Positions 1 through 27,619 of a stretch of DNA of 64,000 nucleotides are shown piece by piece; position 1 is the stretch's first letter; each line of letters starts with the position of its first letter. This stretch comes from Annona cherimola. Taxonomy: Eukaryota; Streptophyta; Magnoliopsida; Magnoliales; Annonaceae. The notes below the pieces were generated by a model. That model searched no databases and was not told the DNA's origin. It was given only the letters and a program-made list of their open reading frames with translations. Where the stretch lies: the NCBI GenBank assembly GCA_030490835.1, contig CM059977.1:38213676-38277675 (forward strand), in the 5' to 3' direction. The translations under genes were made by a program, and so were the position numbers.

Positions 1-312
1 TACATTAACCTACGCTTGATTCTAGTAGAAGTTTCAATTTGCTCCACCCCCCCAACCCACCCACCAATTATTATTATTATTATTTTTACATGACCTTCCT
101 CAGCATTTTGGTCAATGTTATGTAAATTTTTTGATATTTTTTTTATAATACCCTTGTTGGGTTTTTGGTTATGAAACAGTTTTTAACACATTGGTGAACA
201 TTATATATTCAAGCCAAATGGTCTTTTTTTTCCTGTTGATGTCATTTGTATTCTATGAAATATTGAAATCTGTCTAGTTTCTTAGTTTTTGTGGAAATAT
301 TTGTTTTGACAG
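1..312 (+). other. PRP8 intron, 3' part
   Basis: AT-rich, pyrimidine-rich sequence ending in GACAG immediately before the first visible PRP8 exon. The exon opens with the third base of an Arg codon. No gene or repeat is seen in it apart from a (TTA)n run near position 68. Confidence 0.85.
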
Positions 313-17167
<16,855 letters not shown>

Positions 17168-17430
17168 TGATGGGTTCTTCCAGCCACACTTCATTCACTC
17201 GCAGAGTTTTCAAGCACACATTACGGGATTTATTTTGAGGATGTTTTTTTTTTTTTTTTTTTTTTTTGTACATGTATTTCCTATGATCCTGTTTGTGGAT
17301 GGCGTCTCTAACATGGGTATTGTCTTAGAGATTTTTCTGTATATATTTGTTGCTGCACGTGTAACATGGAGCTTTACAAGAGAAGTGTAGCTCGTGGCGC
17401 ATGTACTCTGTTTTTTGTAGTTAACCAATT
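17168..17430 (+). other. Probable PRP8 3' untranslated region
   Basis: This follows the PRP8 TAG. It is mixed-composition sequence with a T23 run and TGTATATATTTGTTG-like far-upstream elements, but no clear AATAAA. The polyadenylation point is not determined. Confidence 0.5.
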
Positions 17431-19280
17431 ACCAAACTTGTCTAAAGTGAGATGTTTCTTTAGGTTCAATTCTAGACCTAGAAGAAAATTCATTGACATT
17501 GATGTCTCATAAATCCAAATATCCAGACAATGGTGCTATGTGAAAGTTAGGTCATTTGCGTTAACTAAAAGTTCTCTTTTTCTGGCAAACTCCAATCATA
17601 AATGCTTACCATTCTAAACTTGCCTCCATATGAAAACCATTCAAGCAAAGTGTAATTTGCTTGCATTAACATGCTGCAATTGCCAAACTTAATCAAAGAT
17701 CGAAAACTCGCGTTTTCACTCAGTTTTATAAAGCACCTCATTAAATAGGCCAAGTTATGTAAATTTATCTAGTGCTCATCAAATCGCATTACCGACATTG
17801 TAAGCTAAGGTGATCACACTTCTGCTCAAAATTACTAATCGAACTTTTTCTTTACAAATTTCATAGAGTCAAAACTTATCTAAGGCTAATGTATCTCGCT
17901 AATTTATGTGTACTGAACAGTTCAAATCATTAAATAGAAAGTTTCCAAGGTCAATCTCAACACATACATCAACTATATAACATGGAAACTTTGAGGATAT
18001 TCTCTTTTGGAGATGAATGATTTTATAAGTTTTTTTTTGTTTTTTGTCGGCATAATGATTTTGTAAGTTATTCTAACAGTTCAATGCAGCTACGAATGGA
18101 TTGCAAGTGTTTTTCAAAAGTTGTATAAATTTAAAAGGCTTCACTTCGTGTTATACAGAAGCAAAGCCATATAGTTCTCTTAATTTTTAAGATATTAATT
18201 ATGACGTAAAATCTAATCCATTTATTGTATTTAACATCATTTGTTTACCTAGGAGATCAAGTTTTATACAAATCATGTATTACAGAGGCCACATTTGCTC
18301 AAATATATATACATATATATATATATTCATAAGAAAAATGGTTAGATTCATTCACACACATATTAGAATATAATAATACTTAATAGAATTATTTATCTGC
18401 ATAGTAATGATATTTTAGATGACTTAGATGTTGAAAAACTACTTTAAAATTGATATCTTATTATTAAATAATTTTATTATGTTGATTTTTTACATTTATG
18501 GTTGGAGCGCATATACTGTGAAACTAAACAAATAAAAGGATTTTCGAGTTACTATAAATGGTGCTAAACATAATCGATGGAGCGGATTCTCCATCAGCCA
18601 TCAAGATTTTAAATATGGAAGGGGTTAATAGAAAAAAAAACATATAAACGGAACCGAGAATTTAAATTCATCGAACATCTCCACATGGGCTCCCCTTGAT
18701 GATTATCTAAATGAAAGTGTAAAATCACTATAATAAAATTATTTAGGGAATGTATATTTATTTTTATAATCTATGTTAAAATTTCTTAGTCTTCTATATT
18801 ATAAATATTTAATATCATTGAGAGTGAACATGAAATTATTGAACTTTATGAATGAATAAATATAATTTTTTTCAAATATTTTATTTTTGTTACTATAACC
18901 GCTAGAACTACATCAGTAGATAATGGGGTCCACACATCTACGTAATTGGTTATCCTAGCATCTTGTTGACCAAACATACATAAATAGCCAACCAATGAGT
19001 GCACTATGTGGTCTAACACAAATTCCGTACCATCTCTTCACGCATATAAGGAGGTGATATGCAGTACAAGACTTGCTGTGCTATAATACGTTATTAATTC
19101 ACATACAATTACAATACATCCATCATCACATAATTCATGCATCTTTCACATTATAAATTAAACATTAAATAGTTCTATCATCATATTAGTCTTATGAAAT
19201 CATCATAAATAATACCTAAGTAGTATAGTCTCACACCTCTTTACATTGGGTCATCCTTTTCATGTGCATAGTGACGGAGG
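17431..19280. other. AT-rich intergenic DNA, no gene seen
   Basis: No conserved ORF is visible. There is a (TA)n run at 18304-18326. The stretch 18715-18850 is related to 22127-22287: both contain GTGTAAAAT followed by AATAAAATT and later GTGAA(C/A)ATGAAATTATTGAA. Confidence 0.6.
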
Positions 19281-19284
19281 CAAT

Positions 19285-19800
19285 CATACACATTCGGGTG
19301 CATTGAGCCTTAATGCACCCGGGTATACTACACTTATTTTTTACAATTTTTTTATGAAATTATTAATCTAAGTGTATTTAATATGTGTATTAATTTTTAC
19401 CTTTTTGGAGATTTTTAGATATTTTTTTGGATTTTTAAAATCTGTGGCATTTTTTGGTTGCATTTCACCTAATTTTTATATATTTTTTGAAATTTTTTTT
19501 ATATAACTATTAATCTAGGTATGCTTAACACACTTATCAATGTTAATCTAGGTATGTTTAACATATGTATCAATTTTTACTATTTTTAGATATTGTTAGA
19601 TTTTTTTTAATTTTTTAAAATCAGTGGCATTTTCGAAATTTATACGAAAATGCCACTGAATTTAAAAAATAAAAATATAAAAGTATCAAAAAATGATAAA
19701 AATTGATACACATGTTAAATATACCTAGATTAACAATTGTATAAAATAATACTTAAAAAAATAAAAAAATGAGTTTCTGCACAGGCTGCACTAGATGGGA
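19285..19800. mobile_element. AT-rich foldback MITE, copy 1
   Basis: The left arm contains TTAATCTAAGTGTATTTAA and ATTTTTAC; the right arm contains the reverse complement (AATTGATACACATGTTAAAT, then ACCTAGATTAACA). The centre is a perfect 14-bp hairpin: 19622-19635 pairs with 19645-19658 around a 9-base loop. A second left-arm copy lies at about 19500-19620. A terminal mini-palindrome CGGGTGCATT...AATGCACCCG lies at about 19294-19320. No coding capacity. Confidence 0.75.
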
Positions 19801-21107
19801 GGCTCTTTTTTCAATGCAAGCGCAGTAGTGTAATACAACAATGAGTTGAGTATCATTCCTTTAGAGAAATCGTTGGAATTCAATTATCAAAATCAATTTA
19901 AGCAATCTAAATCCACTTTGACGTGATTCAATTTGTTATGGTATTGTGCTAAAATGAAAACTTGATACAAAAGAAAATTAATTAATGGAGATTGAGAAAT
20001 CGGGATAACAAAATGGAATGCACCAGGATTATGAATTCCCTTAATACTTCAAAAGTCCCCCATGTGTTCCAAAAACCCTTTTACATCATGCACTACGCAA
20101 TAACTCGAATTATAAAAAAACGCAAATCTGACCACGCAGCGTCCCGGGTTCATGCCACGGTGCCAAATGCCAATGCACATCCAACCCACGCTTCCCATTC
20201 TGATGAAAAATCTAATCTTAGCGTTGCGGCGTCCAATGGAGGCTGCACTCGATGTTGCTTGACATTTTTGCTGTTCTTTTTTGCATTATCTTTTCTGTTC
20301 CAAATTGCTCCAATGCTTTGCCACCCAGATCTCATCTGAAAGTGATCACCACCACCAAGATGAAACAAATTTTTACCATCTAATGCATAGACGAATAACA
20401 CAAACATGAATGCATGCATGATACAATTAGACATGACAATGAGACCAGACATATGCATGACTACACCAAAAAGACTACAACATCGCCAAATAGGGGAAGT
20501 GCAGTGCCCTCAATGCACAAAATAATCTCAAACAACTCAATGAAATACGAAATAACAGAAATAAAAATACAAGGACTGGAACTCCCCTATCCTGGTAGGG
20601 TTCATTTCCTTCATGTTCTTCTTTGCATCAGAGGCTCCTTGCATGAAAAGTTTCGCTGGGAAGTCGGGATACTCAGGAAGTTGGCTGGTATCCATTCCAA
20701 CTTCTCGTGCAGTATTGCCTTTGTTGCCATGGCTACGTCGTAGTTAAACTTGGCTTGTGCTACGAATTTCTTCTCTAATCTAGTGTGGCGAGTGTCTCAT
20801 GATGGTCTTTTATTTTCCAGCTCTTGTAGATGATGTGTATAGAGGAGTCGCCATGAGGTACAACTTTTCCCTCTTCTCTTTGCATTTGAAGGATAACACA
20901 TCACTGTGTGCCACACAGGTTACTTGGTGCATAACAATAAAGAGATTTCCCTGGAATCAAGATCTTTCTATTCTACATATTCTTCATATTCATCTATTTT
21001 GTCCAATTCATCTAGTTGATAAAACTCATTGATGGTAGACAAAGGGAAGAGATGGATAAAGTGGAATTTAGTGCAATCGTGGGTGATTTGGCCAGGAAAT
21101 TTTGGAG
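19801..21107. other. Intergenic, possible degraded gene fragment on the minus strand
   Basis: The minus strand at about 20,560-20,800 translates into two overlapping hydrophilic stretches in neighbouring frames (one with KFVAQAKFNYDVAMATKA, the other with DTSQLPEYPDFPAKLFMQ). They would join with one frameshift. This looks like a decayed exon of an unrecognised gene, but it may be chance. The short ORFs at 19992-20458 show no recognisable motif. Confidence 0.3.
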
Positions 21108-21511
21108 TAATTTGCGAATATACCCACGTAATTTGACAATAATTGCAAATATACGAACATAGTTTCAAAAATTACAAATTACCCTCACATAGTTTGACCA
21201 TAATTGTAAATATACCAATGCTGTTATAATGCCGTTATTGTAACTTTACAATGTGGGTATGTTTGCAAAGGTTTGAAAATTATATGGGTAAATTTGTAAA
21301 AATTAAATATACCCATTTAATTTTTGAATTTCCAAATATACCCATATAATTTTCAAACCTTTGCGAATATACGCATGCCATAAAGATGTTTTAATGGCAT
21401 GAGTATATTTGCAATAATAGTCAAGCTATGTGGGGTAATTAGAAAAATTTGAAATTATGTAGATATATTTGCAATTATGATCAAATTAAGTGAGTATATT
21501 TGCAAATTATA
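21108..21511. mobile_element. Foldback MITE with TTTGCAAATATACCCA arms
   Basis: The left end (TAATTTGCGAATATACCCAC, then GTAATTTGACAATAATTGCAA) and the right end are inverted copies with about 85 percent identity over 50 bp. The centre contains a second inverted pair (AAATATACCCAT and ATGGGTA). No coding capacity. A less conserved relative may be at 54,140-54,590. Confidence 0.75.
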
Positions 21512-22459
21512 GTAATAACTAGGAGCTGGATTAGAAGAGTAGTGCTCGATTCTCGATGGAAGCCATTGCAATTGTATTTGAGATCAAATATTGTCTTGAA
21601 ACTCAATATAAGGAAGTAGAATTGGAGAGTAATTCAATTGTTTTGTTAAACTTCTTTGATGATCTAATTTCATCCCCGTGGATGTTCTCGCTAAAGAAAT
21701 TCAAACCCACACAATAAGTTTGGATGAATTAGTTTTTAGACATGTCTCACATAAAGAAAATCACGTGGCACACCTTGTGGTAGATATAGCTTCGATGAAC
21801 AATGGTGGTGATCATGTTTGATGGGGAATACCACCAGGGATTGTACACTAGTTACATATATAAGGACAACTTTCCTTTAAAGGAATGACAATTGATATAC
21901 TTTTTTCCCGTTTTACCAAATCCTCGTAGGATTAAATAAGATGGTTTTTAAGGAGGCACCATTTTAATATAAAAAAAGCAAGTACGGCCCACCCAAAACT
22001 CCTATTGAAATAATTTTTGATATTCATGAAATCTCTCCATTTCACTAATTACATTTGAAATTATTAATTTAATTAGAAAACTAAGTTTTATCTCAATTAA
22101 AGATCTGCATGGCCTCATTTAGTGAAAGTGTAAAATTATTGTAATAAAATTGTTTATGGAATATGTAATTATTAATATATTCCTAAATTTATGCCTCAAA
22201 TTCATGTTAAAATTTTGTATGCCTTACATATTATAAAATTTTAGTTTCATTTGAGGGTGAAAATGAAATTATTGAAATTATGTCGTAATACATGGCCTGA
22301 TGCTAACTAAGTGATTGTCGTTAAGAGCATTATGATCACCAATTTAATTAAAATAACTAAAACGCATTAAAGCTACACTATACGAAAGATAGTATAGAAT
22401 AATAGTAAGTCGGGTCCAACCCATAGAGAGATAATAAAGTTTTGAATTGTTTGAGAGTA

Positions 22460-22790
22460 ATATGTTTTACAAGAGAGGGAAGAGGAGAGAGAGAAGGGAG
22501 AAGAGAAATTAAAGAGAGAAAGAAGGAAGAGAAGAGAGAAAAGCTAGACCAATAGATGAGAGAGAATAGAAGAGCTAGAGAGAGCAAGAAGAGAAAGAGA
22601 AATAGAGGAGCTTGAGTGAGAAAGAATAGAGGATTGAGAGAAAAGAGAAGAGGAAGACAGAGAACAAAGAGAGGAGATGAAAAAAAGAAAGAAAGAAAGA
22701 AAGGAAAAAGCAAGTAATTAATAATAGTATAAATTAGAGGAGATGAAAAAGAGAAAGAAAGAAAGGAAAAAGCAAGAAATTAATAATAAC
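22460..22790 (+). repeat. Polypurine tract (GA-rich) of about 300 bp
   Basis: Nearly uninterrupted A and G on the plus strand (GAGAGGGAAGAGGAGAGAGA and similar). At its right end is a tandem duplication of about 66 bp: GGAGATGAAAAA starts at 22673 and again at 22739. The long minus-strand reading frame here is only Leu/Phe/Ser low complexity. Confidence 0.85.
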
Positions 22791-24600
22791 ATAAATTAAA
22801 TCTAAACTAAAAAATCAATTAAAGAAATTATAGAAATAAAATTTAATCTACGAAAGGAGAAAAGAAAAATGCAGTAAATTTAATTTAAAAATCACAAAGC
22901 AGAAAATAAAATAATAAATCTAATTTAAGAATTAAAACTACAACTTTAAAATTAACAATAACAAAATAATAAAAACAAACTACAAAGAAATAAAAATTTA
23001 TATCACCCAAAGCCAAGAGCAAATCTCCACCATGGGCCACTTATTGCTTGTCCCACTTAAGAGAGGTCTTGTGAAGTTGTGTGTCCCACAAGGCTCTAAG
23101 GGCCATTTTTTATTATTATTGTGCATTGATGAGAGGTTTAAAATCCTAGCGAAGTGGGGCTCCTGACCATTGCCTCCGTTTGGATTTTTTTCTTGCTTTC
23201 CCAAGTGTAGGGATCCTCCTCCACTAATACACATGTCATTACACGTGTCATATAATAGCTGAGTAGCAAAAGGTCAGATATGTGGTATAAGATTATTCCT
23301 TCGTCCTGACCTCAAACCGCCTTAACAAATCTCCAATAAAATAAGAGCACTCACGCTCCCTTGATAATCGGAACCCCATCATTACTTTAAAAGGAGATCT
23401 ATCCCACTTAGAAGATTCCAAGCAACTATACATTTCTGATCCCTCTCAATCTCTCTTAACTCTCCTAATACCCAAAACAAGTCATCAAGATTTGTTACAC
23501 ATTCCCCTTTGTTTTGCCACTCCCTCTTGGATTGTCTTAGATTTTCAAACTCACCCAACACCCTAGTTGTCACTTTAGACCATTTGGGAATCCTTTTGGT
23601 ATCTTTCTTGAACACCCGAATCTTTTAAGATCCTCTTTCAGAACTCCACAGAGCCCTCTCAGCCTTCTTCTTGACAGATCCTCCGTAAGATTCCCCGTCT
23701 TACACCATGTACTATGCATATTGCATTACTGCTGCAGTTGAATTGCTGCTGTGATTTTTCCGAGATAAAATTTTAGACAACCGATTTGCGGCTATTGAAA
23801 CTTGGTGCCATGGCTGTTGTTCGGTGGATTTTTCTGGCCGTTTTTAGAAAGGGGACAAGCTGCTTGAATATTCCGGTGGCGAGATGGTGTTTGGTGGCTA
23901 GTTTGTCCCGGACGGCCATGGGTGAAATTGCAAGGGCTGCTTGGATTTGGTGAAATTTCTGACGCCGGTTGGGATGATGGAGGTCAATGAACAGATTTTG
24001 CATTTGTCACTAGAACTGCTGGATGAGCTTGGTTGGATTTGTTTGACACAGGCTTCAATATGTTTCCTGAAACCTGCCGATATTGGATTGAAGTGGTTTT
24101 TTTATTTTTATTTTTAAATTTTGAAATCGACTGAACGTTGCTACTGCACCTAATCGGTGTTGCAATTTCCATGGCCAGGTATTTCAGTGCTGAGTTTTCT
24201 ACTACAATTTGGGACCAGAAAGGAAAAATTTAAAAAAAAACGGTGGCTACAATTGAAACATGCTGGGACTGCAGCTTATTCATCAACGGCCCGAATGCAT
24301 CTGGGAAATGATAAAAAGAGGTTGCCGGGGTTGCAGTGGATTTTTGCTGCAAAAAGATGCTGTTAATCATGATTGCAGATGGGTTTTTAGGATGGCCGTC
24401 TCGGTTGCACCAAAGCTGGCCTAATGAGTGGCAGATTTGCAATCGCTGGGGTCGGGTCCATTTGGTAGCCATGAAAAATTGATTTGGGGAGATGATGGAG
24501 CCCCGAACCAAACTTGGTTCCATGCTCAGGCAGCACACGGTTATATATACGTGCAGCGTTTAAATATGAATTCTAACAGCACGTAAACTCGGATTACGAT
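22791..24600. other. Intergenic, no recognised gene
   Basis: GC content is higher at about 23,700-24,540, where several short ORFs occur on both strands (for example the minus strand at 23382-23615, and 24230-24538). None has a motif I recognise. It may be an old captured or repeat-derived segment. Confidence 0.4.
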
Positions 24601-24604
24601 CCTG

Positions 24605-24912
24605 TGCACCCGAGTGCACCACCAGGTGCATTAATTTATTTTTTAAATTTTTAAATTTTTTTTTTATAAAACTGTTAATCTAAGTATATTAAACATGTGT
24701 ATCATTTTTACTATTTTTGGAGTATTTTAGATATTTATTTTAAATTTCTTAAAATACCACTTATTTTTAAAAATAAAAAATAAATATATAAAATAATCCA
24801 AAAATAGTAAAAACTGATATAGATGTTAAATACACTTAGATTAACAGTTATATAAAAAAATTTAAAAAAAAATAAAAAAATGGATTAAAATGGGTTTAAT
24901 GTACCCGGTGAA
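24605..24912. mobile_element. AT-rich foldback MITE, copy 2
   Basis: The ends are CACCAGGTGCATTAA on the left and TTTAATGTACCCGGTG on the right (imperfect inverted repeat). The inner arms AACTGTTAATCTAAGTATAT and ATACACTTAGATTAACAGTT pair over more than 100 bp. Same family as copy 1, about 310 bp, non-coding. Confidence 0.8.
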
Positions 24913-26090
24913 CTTTTAATTGACTTGTAAATATTTTTAATTTATCTTTAACCCCCTTTGAATTCATCTTATTAATTTATTTTATCTTAAAAGTTATACG
25001 GTACGTCCTAATTTCAAAATATATATGTATATGATTTACTTAATTAAACTATTCTATAAATTTGCATGAATTATAACAATAGACTGATACATATTTCAAA
25101 GTTAATTTTCTTTAGCCTATTTAATTCCTCTTAGCATGTATAATTATCTTCACATTTTATATTTTCAAAAAAATAATAATATTTAATTTTTCAAGTTACA
25201 CACAAAATCCATATTTAATTAGCTGTTTTTATAATTAAATGTGTAAAATTACTATTAAATTATGTGAAAAATTTGTAAATTATCAAGGCCTTTCAACAGC
25301 AGGGATAATAAAATTAATATCCATTACGCCAATTACATTTCTAAATATTTTAAACAAATCATTATATGAACTTCGTCTTTTTTTGATGAGAAAGGCTTGG
25401 GAGCCTCACAGCCGCACATCAACTGGCAACCCCATCATATCAGATTTAAACCAGCGTTGAGAAAAGTTATTCGTGCAGACTTGTTCCACAAGGAAACACG
25501 GTGGGCATCCCCTTCATATCAAATTTAAACCAAAATTACATGCAGCAAAATTAACTATCGAACAGGACAGATGAAAATTTTGATGCTGGAAGCTAGATTT
25601 CTCTAATCGCCTCCTCAACTAGAGAAAAGTTGATAGTCATTCATCAAAAAATTGATAAAAGCAAGTGAATTGATAGAAATTGATAAAAGCAAGTGAATTG
25701 ATAGTCATTCATCGAAAAATTGATAAAAGCAAGTGAATCACTCTCCAATTCTAGATGGTTTAGATGCATCTCCCAACCTCATATGATTCCAAGCTTGAGA
25801 GCATCACTTCCATTTGAAGAGGATTCACCGAGCTCGTCCAGTTCTAAGCTTTTTCTTTAATGAAAGAACCACCAGAGTCTGTCATAACAGCTTCTCCCTC
25901 CATGCAGCCCAATAAAGGGTTCATTCTATGTCAACATCTATCTTGATCCATCCACTCTTTGGTTTACACCACCTAGTAACCAGCACATTATCCATACAAC
26001 CAGTTCCCATCAACAGAAGTGTCTTTTTGCATGGGTTCTAGAATTAAATACACCATTCCATCACATCCCTAAAAATCAGTCGAGTTCTAT
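24913..26090. other. AT-rich intergenic DNA with a small tandem repeat
   Basis: No gene seen. At 25,630-25,740 the unit AATTGATAAAAGCAAGTGAA occurs three times with spacer differences. Confidence 0.55.
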
Positions 26091-26099
26091 TAAATAGTC

Positions 26100-26540
26100 T
26101 AGAATTAAATCCCACATTAAAAGAGGAGAGAGTTTATGGGGGTTGATAAGTTGGTCTAGGCTTGAAACATGATGTGATACATTTTAAAACTATGCGGCTG
26201 AGTTGTCAAGCAAGAGCGGGTAGTATCACGCTATGAAACCCTTAACCCCATGAGCCCATTATCGTTTTTTTGAGTCTGGACATTATAAATGGTATTAGAG
26301 CATACCCCTCTAGTAGACGTGGGGATGAGGCCTAGAGTTGAGATGAATTGAGTTATGATTATTAGTGAGTCTAAACTTAAAACATGATATGATTTATTTT
26401 AAAATCATATGACTAAGCTACTAAGCCAAAGCAAAAAATATCACACTGTCAGATCCATGACTCACGAGCCTAGGATCATTTTTTCTACCCTATTAGGGTT
26501 TAGAATTTCTATTCCTAACATTATAAATATTACAACTTCA
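26100..26540 (+). mobile_element. TRIM-like (miniature LTR) remnant
   Basis: Two related segments of about 170 bp (about 26,140-26,289 and 26,370-26,530) share GAAACATGAT(G/A)TGAT, AAAACTATGCGGCTGAGTTG-like text and an ATTATAAAT end. Between them, at 26290-26302, sits TGGTATTAGAGCA, a one-mismatch initiator-tRNA-Met primer-binding site. This arrangement of LTR, PBS, tiny interior and LTR fits a decayed TRIM. Exact ends are not resolved. Confidence 0.55.
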
Positions 26541-26916
26541 TACAATATTAAATAAACGTAGTAAATAAGATAAACAAAGAAAAATTAAAAATAAATAGCT
26601 TGCCTAATTTTCACTAACTTTTTTTCTGAATCTTCCAAACGTCAAATCCTACCTAATAAATCCAAATCCACCATAATACCCTCTCCCTCTTCCTTCCCTT
26701 CTCCATATCTCTCTCTTCTCTTCTTTCTCTTACTTTTTTCCGCTATTTTTTTCAATGGCTAGTCTTCCTGCTTGTTCATGGTGTTTTATGTTATTAAATC
26801 ATTTTGTTTTTTTTTTTAAATAGTCCATAGCTTTAACAAATTTTTAAAAATAATCCCTCACCAATTATGGTTTACAAAAATACTTTTAAGGGTTTTATAC
26901 CGTACACTGCTCGAAA

Positions 26917-27310
26917 GTGTGACCTATGAAGGAAGTTGTTAGATTTGGGAAGAAAGGCAAATTGAGTCCCAGACATGTATGTCCTTATCAGATATTGGAG
27001 AAAGTGGGAAAGGTTGTATAGAGGTTAGCATTACCCCTAGTGATGTCTGAAGTTCATAATGTATATCATGTGTCGATGTTGAGGAAGTATAAGCCAGGTC
27101 CCTCCCATGTTTTATAGCCAGAACAAATTTTTGTAAATGATAATTTGCAGTACAACGAGAGACCAATTCGAGTTTTGGACAATAAGAGTGTGCAATTAAG
27201 AAATAAAGTTATTAGACTTGTGAACATCTAATAGAGCAACCATTCTAAGGATGACAACATGAGAGTGAGAAGAGGAGATGCATGCTAAGTATCCATACTT
27301 TCTAGGATAG
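26917..27310 (+). pseudogene. Chromovirus integrase C-terminus and chromodomain fragment
   Basis: The plus-strand translation, with stops, shows VVRFGKKGKLSPRHV, the linker SEVHNVYHVSMLRKYKPGPSH, and then RPIRVLDNKSVQLRNKVI. These are the GPY/F-type C-terminus and chromodomain start of Tekay/Del Gypsy elements. A frame-shifted SNHSKDD segment follows. Nothing of gag, RT or the catalytic integrase core is nearby, so this is an isolated fossil. Confidence 0.8.
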
Positions 27311-27619
27311 ACTAGATTTAAGAATGAAACTATTTATAAAGTTAATTTTAGTTGTTCTTAAATAAGTTATGTAGTGAGGACTTCTTTGTAAAGCTCAATT
27401 TGTTATGAAGTTGATATGTGATTGATTATGATGGTGGATTGGAGGAGATTTGGATAATTTATTCTATTTAGTTTCTATATTTCTGTATTATATATTATAA
27501 AAGACTATACAATGTGAGTGTATTGGTACAAGGTGATTCCATTTAACCCCTTAGCCTCATGATTTTAGGGGGATGCTGCCAAGGTTAGCCATTGAGATAT
27601 TACACTATCTTCCCTTAGC

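Noticed and set aside
22378..22713. Minus-strand 111-residue Leu/Phe/Ser protein
   Set aside because: Reading of the polypurine tract; low complexity only.
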